Source of the DNA: Hydractinia symbiolongicarpus
Taxonomy: Eukaryota > Cnidaria > Hydrozoa > Anthoathecata > Hydractiniidae
Reading direction: 5' to 3'
NCBI RefSeq assembly: GCF_029227915.1
Contig: NC_079884.1
Location: 2,172,001-2,236,000, forward strand
Length of the DNA: 64,000 nucleotides
A program made the position numbers and the translations under genes. Below are positions 23,587 to 37,284 of the stretch, piece by piece. The notes beneath the pieces are model-generated. The model saw only the letters and a program-made list of their open reading frames with translations. It was not told the DNA's origin and searched no databases. The number at the start of each line of letters is the position of its first letter. The stretch's first letter is position 1.

Positions 23587-26238
23587 GGACCATGTGGTAG
23601 CACTTCAATTAAAAATTTAGATAAATAAGTCATTTTTACTGTGGGACAAATCCTAACCGTCAGTGCGCGCTGAAGAAATAGCGACAGTTTCAAAAACCAC
23701 ATTTCCTTGACTTTCTAACGGTGGCAGTCCGTTTGAGTTACAACGGTTGCGTCACACATTCGTACCAACATGTATTTAGCGATATTTTTCTGATATTACC
23801 AGGTTGCATCGATTTTAACAGTAAAACGATTGACTGTGGGATTTAATTGAACTGATTTTTGGCTTTGATCTGTTAAATGTGATAAATGAGACAAAAGCAC
23901 TCCAAGAAATAACATTCTTCTTAACTCGACATGATTGTCGGAACTCAGCGATTACATTGGACCCTGTGGTAACGCTTCATTTAAAAATTTAGATGAATAA
24001 GTCTTTCCTTAGTGTGGGACCAATCTTGGCCGTTAGCACGCGCCGAAAAAATAGAGACATTCTCAAAAACTACATTTCATTAATTTCTTGGCGGTATCAA
24101 TCCGTTTGAGTTACAATGGTTGCGTCACATATTCGTACCAACCTGTATTTAGTGACATTTTTCCGATATTACTTAGTTGTATCGCTTTTAACAGTGAAAC
24201 GATTGAATGTGGGACTCCATTAAACTGATTCTGGAGTGTGACCTTATAAATGTGATAAATGAGCCAATTGGACTCCAAGGATAAACATTCTTCTTAATAT
24301 GACATGATTGCTGGAATTCAGCGATTACACGAGGCTCTGTGGTAGCGCTTTATTTAAAAATTTAGATAAATAAGTCAATTTTTACTGTGGGACCCATCGT
24401 AGCCGTTAGGACACGCTAAAGAAGTAGAGACAGTTTCAAAAATTACACTTTAATGACTTTCTAACGGTATTAGTCCGTTTCAATTACAACGGTTCTGTCA
24501 CATATTCGTACCATCATGCACTTAACGACATTTTTCCGATGTTACCAGGTTTCATCGCTTTTAACAGTACAAAACGATTGACTGTAGGACTTAATTCAAC
24601 TGATTTTTGACTTTGATCTGATAAATGTGATTAATGAGACAATTGAACACCAAGAAATAACATTCTTCTTAATTCGACATGATTGTCGGAACTCAGCGAT
24701 TACACTGGACTCTGTGGTTGCCCTTAATTTAAAAATTTAGATACAGAAGTCATTTTTGCTGTGGGTCAAATCCTAGCCGTTATCGCGCGCTGAAGAAATA
24801 GAGACAGTTTCAAAAACTCCATTTAATTGACTTTCTAACGGTATCAGTCCGTCTCAATTACAACGGTTCCGTCACATATTCGTACCATCATGCACTTAAC
24901 GACATTTTTCCGATGTTACCAGGTTGCATCGCTTTTAACAGTAAAAAACGATTGACTGTGGGACTTAATTGAACTGATTTTTGACTTTGATCTGATAAAT
25001 GTGATAAATGAGACAATTGAACTCCAAGAGGTAACATTCTTCTTAACGCGACATGTTTGTCGGAACTCAGCCATTACACTGGACCCTGTGGTAGCGCTTC
25101 AATTAAAAATTTAGATAAATAAGTCACTTTTACTGTGGGACAAATCCTAACCGTTAGTGCGCGCTGAGGAGATAGCGACAGTTTCAAAAACCACATTTCT
25201 TTGACTTTCTAACGGTGGCAGTCCGTTTCAGTTACAACGGTTGGGTCACATATTCGTACCAACATGTATTTAGCGATATTTTTCTGATATTACCAGGTTG
25301 CATTGATTTTAACAGTGAAACGATTGAATGTGGGATTTAATTGAACTGCTTTTTGACTTTGATCTGGTAAATGTGATAAATGAGACAAAAGCACTCCAAG
25401 AAATAACATTCTTCTTAACTCGACATGATTGTCGGAACTCAGCGATTACACTGGACCCTGTGGTAACGCTTCATTTAAAAATTTAGATGAATAAGTCTTT
25501 CCTTAGTGTGGGACCAATCTTGGCCGTTAGCACGCGCCGAAAAAATAGAGACATTCTCAAAAACTACATTTCATTAATTTCTTGGCGGTATCAATCCGTT
25601 TGAGTTACAATGGTTGCGTCACATATTTGTACCAACCTGTATTTAGTGACCTTTTTCCGATATTACTTAGTTGTATCGCTTTTAACAGTGAAACGATTGA
25701 ATGTGGGACTCCATTAAACTGATTCTGGAGTGTGACCTTATAAATGTGATAAATGAGCCAATTGGACTCCAAGGATAAACATTTTTCTTAATATGACATG
25801 ATTGCTGGAATTCAGCGATTACACTAGGCTCTGTGGTAGCGCTTTATTTAAAAATTTAGATAAATAAGTCAATTTTTACTGTGGTACCCATCGTAGCCGT
25901 TAGGACGCGCTAAAGAAGTAGAGACAGTTTCAAAAATTACACTTCAATGACTTTCTAACGGTGGCAGTCCGTTTCAGTTACAACGGTTGGGTCACATATT
26001 CGTACCAACATGTACTTAGCGATATTTTTCTGATATTACCAGGTTGCATCGATTTTAACAGTAAAACGATTTACTGTGGGATTTAATTGAACTGCTTTTT
26101 GACTTTGATCTGATAAATGTTAAAAGTCAGACAATTGGACTCCAAGAAGTAACATTCTTCTTAACTCGACATATTTGTCGGAACTCAGCAATTACACTGG
26201 ACCCTGTGGTAGCGCTTCAATTAAAAATTTAGATAAAT
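23587..26238. repeat. HOR-A type monomers right of the retrotransposon
   Basis: After the monomer remnant to 23626, monomers start at 23627 (M4-like), 23999 (M5), 24372 (M1), 24747 (M2), 25121 (M3/M4 fusion), 25493 (M5) and 25866 (M1/M3 fusion, 373 bp). The 25866 fusion has an M1 head ('cccatcgtagccgttagg') and changes to M3 ('ggcagtccgtttcag') at about 25962. This is the last region where the five HOR-A types are clearly recognisable in order. Confidence 0.88.
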
Positions 26239-26983
26239 AAGTCATTTTTACTGTGGGACAAATCCTAACCGTTAGTGCGCGCTGCGGAAATAGCGACAGT
26301 TTCAAAAACCACATTTTTTTTACTTTCTAACGGTGTCAGTACGTTTGATTTGCAGCGATTGCGTCACATACTCGTACCAACATGTATTTAGTAATTTTCT
26401 ACTGATATTACTTAGTTGTATCGCTTTTAACAGTGAAACGATTGAATGTGGGACTTAATTGAACTGATTCTGGACTGTGACCTTATAAATGTGAGAAATG
26501 AGCCAATTGGACTCCAAGGAATAACATTCTTCTTAATATGATATGATTGCTGGAATTCAGCGATTACACTAGTCTCTGTGGTAGCGCTTTATTTAAAAAT
26601 TTAGATAAATAAGTTTTTTGCTACTGTGGTACCAATCCTAGCCGTTACCGCGCGCTGAAGATATAGCGACAGTTTCAAAAACCACATTTCCTTGACTTTC
26701 TAACGGTGTCAGTCCTGTTGAGTTACAACGGTTAAGTCACATAAACATACCAACATGTATTTAGCGATATTTTTCTGATATTACCAGGTTGCATCGATTT
26801 TAACAGTAAAACGAGTGACTGTGGGATTTAACTGACCTGATTTTTGATTTTGATCTGATAAATGTGATAAATAAGACAATTGGACTCCAAGAAATAACAT
26901 TCTTCTTAACTCGACATGATTTTCGGAACTCAGCGATTACTCTGGACCCTGTGGTAGCGTTTCATTTAAAAATGTAGAAAAGT
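26239..26983. repeat. Transition monomers between HOR-A and the divergent region
   Basis: Two monomers start at 26239 (372 bp) and 26611 (373 bp). The first has an M3 head but an M5-like second half; the second introduces 'actgtggtaccaatcctagccg' and 'gaagatatagcg', which lead into the next block. Confidence 0.8.
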
Positions 26984-28812
26984 AAGTCATTTTTTACTGT
27001 GGGACCAATCCTACCGCGCGCTGAAGATATAGCGACAGTTTCAAAAACCACATTTCCTTGACTTTCTAACGGTGTCAGTCCGGTTGAGTTACAACGGTTA
27101 AGTCACATAAACGTACCAACATGTATTTGGCGACATTTTTCCGATATTACGAAGTTACATCGCTTTTAACAGTGAAATGATTGACTGTGGGATTAATTGA
27201 TCTAACTTTGGACTGTGACCTTATAAATGTGATAAGTGAGCCAACTGGACTCTAAGAAATAACATTTTTCTTAATTTGACATGATTGTTGGAACTCAGCG
27301 ATTACACATGGCGCTGTGGTAGCGTTTTTTTTTAAAAATTTAGAAAAATAAGTCATTTTTTACTGTGGGACAAATCCTACCGCGCGCTGAAGATATAGCG
27401 ACAGTTTCAAAAACAACATTTCCTTGACTTTCTAACGGTGTCAGTCCGGTTGAGTTACAACGGCTAAGTCACATAAACGTACCAACATGTATTTAGCGAT
27501 ATTTTTCTGATATTACCAGGTTGCATCGATTTTAACAGTAAAACGAGTGACTGTGGAATTTAATTGACCTGATTTTTGACTTTGATCTGATAAATGTGAT
27601 AAATAAGACAATTGGACTCCAAGAAATAACATTCTTCTTAACTCGACATGATTTTCGGAACTCAGCGATTACTCTGGACCCTGTGGTAGCGTTTCATTTT
27701 AAAATTTAGAAAAATAAGTCATTTTTTACTGTGGGACCAATCCTACCGCGCGCTGAAGATATAGCGACAGTTTCAAAAACCACATTTCCTTGACTTTCTA
27801 ACGGTGTCAGTCCGGTTGAGTTACAACGGTTAAGTCACATAAACATACCAACATGTATTTAGCGATATTTTTCTGATATTACCAGGTTGCATCGATTTTA
27901 ACAGTAAAACGAGTGACTGTGGGATTTAATTGACCTGATTTTTGACTTTGATCTGATAAATGTGATAAATAAGACAATTGGACTCCAAGAAATAACATTC
28001 TTCTTAACTCGACATGATTTTCGGAACTCAGCGATTACTCTGGACCCTGTGGTAGCGTTTCATTTAAAAATTTAGAAAAGTAAGTCATTTTTTACTGTGG
28101 GACCAATCCTACCGCGCGCTGAAGATATAGCGACAGTTTCAAAAACCACATTTCCTTGACTTTCTAACGGTGTCAGTCCGGTTGAGTTACAACGGTTAAG
28201 TCACATAAACGTACCAACATGTATTTGGCGACATTTTCCTGATATTACCAGGTTGCATCGATTTTAACAGTAAAACGAGTGACTGTGGGATTTAATTGAC
28301 CTGATTTTTGACTTTGATCTGATAAATGTGATAAATAAGACAATTGGACTCCAAGAAATAACATTCTTCTTAACTCGACATGATTTTCGGAACTCAGCGA
28401 TTACTCTGGACCCTGTGGTAGCGTTTCATTTAAAAATTTAGAAAAGTAAGTCATTTTTTACTGTGGAACCAATCCTACCGCGCGCTGAAGATATAGCGAC
28501 AGTTTCAGAAACCACATTTCCTTGACTTTCTAACGGTGTCAGTCCGGTTGAGTTACAACGGTTAAGTCACATAAACGTACCAACATGTATTTGGCGACAT
28601 TTTTCCGATATTACGAGGTTACATCGCTTTTAACAGTGAAATGATTGACTGTGGGATTAATTGATCTAACTTTGGACTGTGACCTTATAAATGTGATAAA
28701 TAAGACAATTAGACTCCAAGAAATAACATTCTTTTTAAGTCGACATGATTTTCGGAACTCAGCGATTACTCTGGACCCTGTGGTAGCGCTTCATTTAAAT
28801 ATTTAGCTAAAT
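26984..28812. repeat. Tandem run of the 366-bp monomer variant
   Basis: Five monomers start at 26984, 27350, 27716, 28082 and 28448, spaced 366, 366, 366, 366 and 365 bp. All read 'aatcctaccgcgcgctgaag', lacking 7 bp present in the standard 'cctagccgttaccgcg'. They also share 'gaagatatagcg' and 'cagtccggttgag'. Second halves alternate between a 'ctgatattaccagg' and a 'ccgatattacga' type, so the deletion has been combined with different backgrounds. Confidence 0.9.
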
Positions 28813-31790
28813 AAGTCTTTTTTTTACTGTGGGACCAATCCTAGCCGTTACCGCGCGCTGAAGAAATAGCGACAGTTTCAAAAACCACATTTCCTTGACT
28901 TTCTAACGGTGTCAGTCCGTTTGAGTTACAACGGTTGAGTCACATACACGTACGAACATGTATTTAGCGATATTTTTCTGATATTACCAGGTTGCATCGA
29001 TTTTAACAGTAAAACGATTGACTGTGGGATTTAATTGAACTGATTTTTGACTTTGATCTGATAAATGTGATAAATGCGACAATAGGACTCCAGGAAATAA
29101 CATTCTTCATAACTCGACATGATTGTTGGAACTCAGCGATTACACTGGGCGCTGTGGTAGCCCTTCATTTAAAAATTTAGATAAAGAAGTCATTTTTGCT
29201 GTGGGTCATATCCTAGTCGTTATCGCGCGCTGAAGAAATAGAGACAGTTTCAAAAACTCCATTTAATTGACTTTTTAACGGTGTCAATCCGTTTGAGTAA
29301 CAACGGTTGCGTCACACATTCGCACCAACATGTACTTAGTTATTTTTTTCCGATATTACTAAGTTGTATCGCTTTTAACAGTGAAACGATTGAATGTGGG
29401 ATTTATTTGAACTGATTCTGGACTGTGACCTTATAAATGTGATGAATGAGCCAATTGGACTCCAAGGAATAACATTCTTTTTAATATGACATGATTGCTG
29501 GAATTCAGCGATTACACTAGCCTCTGTGGTAGCGCTTTATTTAAAAATTTAGATAAATAAGTCAATTTTTACAGTGGGACCCATCGTAGCCGTTAGGACG
29601 CGCTAAAGAAGTAGAGACAGTTTCAAAAATTACACTTCAATGACTTTCTAACGGTATCAGTCCGTTTCAATTACAACGGTTCTGTCACATATTTGTACCA
29701 TCATGCACTTAACGACATTTTTCCAATGTTACCAGGTTTCATCGCTTTTAACAGTAAAAAACGATTGACTGTGGGACTTAATTCAACTGATTTTTGACTT
29801 TGATCTGATAAATGTGATTAATGAGACAATTGAACTCCAAGAAATAACATTCTTCTTAATTCGACATGATTGTCGGAACTCAGCGATTACACTGGACTCT
29901 GTGGTAGCCCTTCATTTAAATTTTTAGATAAAGAAGTCATTTTTGCTGTGGGTCATATCCTAGTCGTTATCGCGCGCTGAAGAAATAGAGACAGTTTCAA
30001 AAACTCCATTTAATTGACTTTCTAACGGTATCAGTTCGTCTCAATTACAACGGTTCCGTCACATATTCGTACCATCATGCACTTAACGACATTTTTCCGA
30101 TGTTATCAGGTTGCATCGCTATTAACAGTAAAAAACGATTGACTGTGGGACTTAATTGAACTGGTTTTGACTTTGATCTGATAAATGTGATAAATGAGAC
30201 AATTGAATTCCAAGAGGTAACATTCTTCTTAACGCGACATGTTTGTCGGAACTCAGCCATTACACTGGACCCTGTGGTAGCGCTTCAATTAAAAATTTAA
30301 ATAAATAAGTCATTTTTTACTGTGGGACCAATCCTACCGCGCGCTGAGCAAATAGCGACAGTTTCAAAAACCACATTTCCTTAACTTTCTAACGGTGTCA
30401 GTCCGTTTGAGTTACAACGGTTAAGTCACATACACGTACCAACATGTATTTAGCGATATTTTTCTGATATTACCAGGTTGCATCGATTTTAACAGTAAAA
30501 CGATTGACTGTGGGACTTAATTGAACTGATTTTTGACTTTGATCTGATAAATTTGATAAATAAGACAATTGGACTCCAAGAAATAACATTCTTCTTAACT
30601 CGACATGATTTTCGGAACTCAGCGATTACTCTGGACCCTGTGGTAGCGCTTCATTTACATATTTAATTAAATAAGTCTTTTTTTACTGTGGGACCAAAAC
30701 TAGCCGTTTCCGCGCGCTGAAGAAATAGCAACAGTCTCAAAAACCACATTTCCTTGACTTTCTAACGGTGTCAGTCTGTTTGAGTTACAACGGTTGGGTC
30801 ACATATTCGTACCAACATGTATTTAGCGATATTTTTTTGATATTACCATGTTGCATCGATTTTAACAGTAAAACGATTGACTGTGGGACTTAATTGAACT
30901 GATTTTTGACTTTGATCTCATAAATGTGATAAATGAGCCAATTGGACTCCAAGGATAAACATTCTTCTTAATATGACATGATTGCTGGAACTCAGCGATT
31001 ACACTGGACCCTGTGGTAGCGCTTCAATTAAAAATTTAGATAAATAAGACTTTTTTACTGTGGGACAAATCCTAACCGTTAGTACGCGCTGAGGAAATAG
31101 CGACAGTTTCAAAAACCACATTTCCTTGACTTTCTAACGGTGTCAGTACGTTTGATTTACAGCGATTGCGTCACATACTCGTACCAACATGTATTTAGTA
31201 ATTTTCTTCCGATATTACTTAGTTGTATCGCTTTTAACAGTGAAACAATTGATTGTGGGACTTAATTGAACTGATTCTGGACTGTGACCTTTTAAAGGTG
31301 ATAAATGAGCCAATTGGACTCCAAGGAATAACATTCTTCCTAATATGATATGATTGCTGGAATTCAGCGATTACACTAGTGTCTGTGGTAGCGCTCTATT
31401 TAGAAATTTAGATAAATAAGTTTTTTGTTACTGTGGTACCAATCCTAGCCGTTACCGCGCGCTGAGCAAATAGCGACAGTTTCAAAAACCACATTTCCTT
31501 AACTTTTTAACGGTGTCAGTCCGTTTGAGTTACAACGGTTGGGTCACATATTCGTACCAACATGTATTTAGCGATATTTTTCTGATATTACCATGTTGCA
31601 TCGATTTTAACAGTAAAACGATTGACTGTGGGACTTAATTGAACTGATTTTTGACTTTGATCTGATAAATGTGATAAATAAGACAATTGGACTCCAAGAA
31701 ATAACATTCTTCTTAACTCGACATGATTTTCGGAACTCAGCGATTACTCTGGACCCTGTGGTAACGCTTCATTTTAATATTTAGTTAAAT
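28813..31790. repeat. Heterogeneous monomers, no clear higher-order period
   Basis: Monomers start at 28813 (374 bp), 29187 (372), 29559 (375), 29934 (373), 30307 (366), 30673 (373), 31046 (372) and 31418 (373). Those at 29559 and 29934 resemble HOR-A M1 and M2. The one at 30307 carries the 7-bp deletion of the 366-bp variant. Neighbours are no more alike than distant copies, so homogenisation is weak here. Confidence 0.85.
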
Positions 31791-32120
31791 AAGTCTTTTT
31801 TTACTTTGGCACCAATCCAAGCCGTTACCGCGCGCTGAAGAAATAGCGACAGTTTCAAAAACCACATTTCCTTGACTTTCTAACGGTGTCAGTCCGCTTG
31901 AGTTACAACAGTTGAGTCACATACACGTACCAACATGTATTTAGCGATATTTTTCTGATATTACCAGGTTGCATCGATTTAACAGTAAAACGATTGACTG
32001 TGGGACTTAATTGAACTGAATTTTGACTTTGAACTGATAAATGTGATAAATAAGACAATTGGACTCCAAGAAATAACATTCTTCTTAACTCGACATGATT
32101 GTCGGTACTCAGCGATTACA

Positions 32121-32153
32121 CTGGACCCTGTGTACACTCGACCCTGGACCAAC
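32121..32153. other. Deletion junction J, copy 1
   Basis: 'ctggaccctgtg' is followed by a 15-bp imperfect repeat of itself ('tacactcgaccctgg') and then jumps to 'accaacatgtatttag', which normally lies about 140 bp into the next monomer. It gives a 588-bp double unit (31791-32378). This copy has 'actcgac' where the others have 'actggac'. Confidence 0.9.
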
Positions 32154-34945
32154 ATGTATTTAGCGATATTCTGATATTACCAGGTTGCATCGATTTTAAC
32201 AGTAAAACGATTGACTGTGGGATTTAATTGACCTGATTTTTGACTTTGATCTAATAAATGTGATAAATGCGACAATTGGACTCCAGGAAATAACATTCTT
32301 CTTAACTCGACATGATTGTCGAACTCAGCGATTACACTGGACCCTGTGGTAGCGCTTCATTTAAAAATTTAGATAAATAAGTCGTTTCTTAGTGTGGGAC
32401 CAATCCTGGCCGTTAGTACGCGCAGAAAAAATGGAGACATTCTCAAAAACTACATTTCATTGATTTCTTGGCGGTGTCAATCCGTTTGAGTTACAATGGT
32501 TGCGTCACATATTCGTACCAACATGTATTTAGTGACATTTTTCCGATATTACTAAGTTATATCGCTTTTAACAGTGAAATCATTGACTGTGGGACTTAAT
32601 TGATCTAACTTTGGACTATGACCTCATAAATGTGATAAGTGAGCCAAATGGACTCCAAGAAATAACATTCTTCTTAATTTGACATGATTGTTGGAACTCA
32701 GTGATTACACTGGGCGCTGTGGTAGCGCTTCATTTAATAATTTAGATAAATAAGTAATTTTTTACTGTGGGACCAATCCTAGCCGTTCCCGCGCGCTGAA
32801 GAAATAGAGACAGTTTCAAAAACTCCATTTCATTGACTTTCTAACGGTGTCAATCCGTTTGAGTTACAACGGTTGCGTCACACATTCGCACCAACATGTA
32901 CTTAGTTATTTTTTTCCGATATTACTAAGTTGTATCGCTTTTAACAGTGAAACGATTGAATGTGGGATTTATTTGAACTGATTCTGGACTGTGACCTTAT
33001 AAATGTGATGAATTAGCCAATTGGACTCCAAGGAATAACATTCTTTTTAATATGACATGATTGCTGGAATTCAGCGATTACACTAGACTCTGTGGTAGCG
33101 CTTTATTTAAAAATTTAGATAAATAAGTCTTTTCTTAGTGGGGGACCAATCCTGGCCGTTAGCACGCGCCAAAGAAATAGAGACATTCTCAAAAACTACA
33201 TTTCATTGATTTCTTGGCGGTATCAATCCGTTTGAGTTACAACGGTTGCGTCACATATTCGTACCAACATGTGTTTAGTGACATTTTTCAGATATTACTA
33301 AGTTATATCGCTTTTAACAGTGAAATGATTGACTGTGGGATTAATTGATCTAACTTTAGACTGTGACCTTATAAATGTGATAAGTGAGCCAACTGGACTC
33401 CAAGAAATAACATTCTTCTTAATTTGACATGATTGTTGGAACTCAGCGATTACACATGGCGCTGTGGTAGCGCTTTATTTAAAAATTTAGATAAATAAGT
33501 TTTTTGTTACGGTGGTACCAATCCTAGCTGTTACCGCGCGCTGAGCAAATAGCGACAGTTTTAAAAACCACATTTCCTTAACTTTCTAACGGTGTCAGTC
33601 CGTTTGAGTTACAACGGTTGGGTCACATATTCGTACCAACATGTATTTAGCGATATTTTTCTGATATTACCATGTTGCATCGATTTTAACAGTAAAACGA
33701 TTGACTGTGGGACTTAATTGAACTGATTTTTGACTTTGATCTGATAAATGTGATGAATTAGCCAATTGGACTCCAAGGAATAACATTCTTTTTAATATGA
33801 CATGATTGCTGGAATTCAGCGATTACACTAGACTCTGTGGTAGCGCTTTATTTAAAAATTTAGATAAATAAGTCTTTTCTTAGTGTGGGACCAATCCTGG
33901 CCGTTAGCACGCGCCAAAGAAAAAGAGACATTCTCAAAAACTACATTTAATTGATTTCTTGGCGGTATCAATCCGTTTGAGTTACAACGGTTGCGTCACA
34001 TATTCGTACCAACATGTGTTTAGTGACATTTTTCAGATATTACTAAGTTATATCGCTTTTAACAGTGAAATGATTGACTGTGGGATTAATTGATCTTACT
34101 TTAGACTGTGACCTTATAAATGTGATAAGTGAGCCAACTGGACTCCAAGAAATAACATTCTTCTTAATTTGACATGATTGTTGGAACTCAGCGATTACAC
34201 ATGGCGCTGTGGTAGCGCTTTATTTAAAAATTTAGATAAATAAGTTTTTTGTTACGGTGGTACCAATCCTAGCTGTTACCGCGCGCTGAGCAAATAGCGA
34301 CAGTTTTAAAAACCACATTTCCTTAACTTTCTAACGGTGTCAGTCCGTTTGAGTTACAACGGTTGGGTCACATATTCGTACCAACATGTATTTAGCGATA
34401 TTTTTCTGATATTACCATGTTGCATCGATTTTAACAGTAAAACGATTGACTGTGGGACTTAATTGAACTGATTTTTGACTTTGATCTGATAAATGTGATA
34501 AATAAGACAATTGGACTCCAAGAAATAACATTCTTCTTAACTCGACATGATTTTCGTAACTCAGCGATTACTCTGGACCCTGTGGTAACGCTTCATTTTA
34601 ATATTTAGTTAAATAAGTCTTTTTTTACTGTGGCACCAATCCCAGCCGTCACCGCGCACTGAAAAAATAGCGACAGTTTCAAAAACCACATTTCCTTGAC
34701 TTTCTAACGGTGTCAGTCCGTTTGAGTTACAACGGTTGAGTCACATACACGTACCAACATGTATTTAGCGATATTTTTCAGATATTACCAGGTTGCATCG
34801 ATTTTAACAGTAAAACGATTGACTGTGGGACTTAATTGAACTGATTTTTGACTTTGATCTGATAAATGTGATAAATAAGACAATTGGACTCCAAGAGATA
34901 ACATTCTTCTTAACTCGACATGATTGTCGGTACTCAGCGATTACA

Positions 34946-34978
34946 CTGGACCCTGTGTACACTGGACCCTGGACCAAC
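34946..34978. other. Deletion junction J, copy 2
   Basis: Same 33-bp junction as at 32121, with 'tacactggaccctgg' as the duplicated block. It lies in the 590-bp unit 34615-35204 (type e joined to a truncated monomer). Confidence 0.92.
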
Positions 34979-35204
34979 ATGTATTTAGCGATATTCTGAT
35001 ATTACCAGGTTGTATCGATTTTAACAGTAAAGAGTTTGACTGTGGGACTTTATTGAACTGACTTTTGAATTTGATCTGATAAATGTGATAAATGAGACAA
35101 TTGGACTCCAATAAATAACATTCTTCTTAACTCGACATGATTGTCGGAACTCAGCGATTACACTGGACTATGTGTTAGCGTTTCATTTAAGAATTTAGAT
35201 AAAT

Positions 35205-37284
35205 AAGTCTTTTCTTAGAGTGGGACCAATCCTGGCCGTTAGCGCGCGCCGAAGAAATAGAGATATTCTCAAAAACTACATTTCATTGATTTCTTGGCGG
35301 TATCAATCCGTTTGAGTTACAACGGTTGCGTCACATATTCGTACCAACATGTGTTTAGAGACATTTTCCCGATATTACTAAGTTATATCGCTTTTAGCAG
35401 TGAAATGATTGACTGTGGGACTTAATTGAACTGATTTTTGACTTTGATCTCATAAATGTGATAAATGCGACAATTGGACTCCAGGAAATAACATTCTTCT
35501 TAACTCGACATGATTGTCGAACTCAGCGATTACACTGGACCCTGTGGTAGCGCTTCATTTAAAAATTTAGATAAATAAGTCGTTTCTTAGTGTGGGACCA
35601 ATCCTGGCCGTTAGTACGCCCAGAAAAAATGGAGACATTTTCAAAAACTACATTTCATTGATTTCTTGGCGGTGTCAATCCGTTTGAGTTACAATGGTTG
35701 CGTCACATATTCGTACCAACATGTATTTAGTGACATTTTTCCGATATTACTAAGTTATATCGCTTTTAACAGTGAAATCATTAACTGTGGGACTTAATTG
35801 ATCTAACTTTGGACTATGACCTCATAAATGTGATAAGTGAGCCAAATGGACTCCAAGAAATAACATTCTTCTTAATTTGACATGATTGTTGTAACTCAGT
35901 GATTACACTGGGCGCTGTGGTAGCGCTTCATTTAATAATTTAGATAAATAAGTCATTTTTTACTGTGGGACCAATCCTAGCCGTTACCGCGCGCTGAAGA
36001 AATAGAGACAGTTTCAAAAACTCCATTTCATTGAATTTCTAACGGTGTCAATCCGTTTGAGTTACAACGGTAGCGTCACACATTCGCACCAACATGTACT
36101 TAGTTATTTTTTTCCGATATTACTAAGTTGTATCGCTTTTAACAGTGAAACGATTGAATGTGGGATTTATTTGAACTGATTCTGGACTGTGACCTTATAA
36201 ATGTGATGAATTAGCCAATTGGACTCCAAGGAATAACATTCTTTTTAATATGACATGATTGCTGGAATTCAGCGATTACACTAGACTCTGTGGTAGCGCT
36301 TTATTTAAAAATTTAGATAAATAAGTCTTTTCTTAGTGTGGGACCAATCCTGGCCGTTAGCACGCGCCAAAGAAATAGAGACATTCTCAAAAACTACATT
36401 TCATTGATTTCTTGGCGGTATCAATCCGTTTGAGTTGCAACGGTTGCGTCACATATTCATACCAACATGTGTTTAGTGACATTTTTCAGATATTACTAAG
36501 TTATATCGCTTTTAACAGTGAAATGATTGACTGTGGGATTAATTGATCTAACTTTAGACTGTGACCTTATAAATGTGATAAGTGAGCCAACTGGACTCCA
36601 AGAAATAACATTCTTCTTAATTTGACATGATTGTTGGAACTCAGCGATTACACATGGCGCTGTGGTAGCGCTTTATTTAAAAATTTAGATAAATAAGTTT
36701 TTTGTTACGGTGGTACCAATCCTAGCTGTTACCGCGCGCTGAGCAAAGAGCGACAGTTTTAAAAACCACATTTCCTTAACTTTCTAACGGTGTCAGTCCG
36801 TTTAAGTTACCACGGTTGGGTCACATATTCGTACCAACATGTATTTAGCGATATTTTTCTGATATTACCATGTTGCATCGATTTTAACAGTAAAACGATT
36901 GACTGTGGGACTTAATTGAACTGATTTTTGACTTTGATCTGATAAATGTGATAAATAAGACAATTGGACTCCAAGAGATAACATTCTTCTTAACTCGACA
37001 TGATTGTCGGTACTCAGCGATTACACTGGACCCTGTGTACACTGGACCCTGGACCAACATGTATTTAGCGATATTCTGATATTACCAGGTTGTATCGATT
37101 TTAACAGTAAAGAGTTTGACTGTGGGACTTTATTGAACTGACTTTTGAATTTGATCTGATAAATGTGATAAATGAGACAATTGGACTCCAAGAAATAACA
37201 TTCTTCTTAACTCGACATGATTGTCGGAACTCAGCGATTACACTGGACTATGTGTTAGCGTTTCATTTAAGAATTTAGATAAAT
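35205..37284. repeat. HOR-B unit f-a-b-c-dJ, 2080 bp
   Basis: Monomers f (35205), a (35577), b (35950), c (36323) and a d/e fusion carrying junction J (36695, 590 bp). It is followed immediately by an almost identical copy at 37285. Type a here has 'acgcccag', shared only with the copies at 37657 and 39148, which marks these three as one recent amplification. Confidence 0.88.
37026..37058. other. Deletion junction J, copy 3
   Basis: The same 33-bp junction, here attached to a unit with a d head (36695-37284) instead of an e head. The junction allele has therefore been moved to a new monomer context by recombination upstream of it. Confidence 0.92.

Noticed and set aside
30075-30260. 61-codon open frame on the minus strand
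   Set aside because: It lies wholly inside one satellite monomer and is not conserved as an open frame in other copies.
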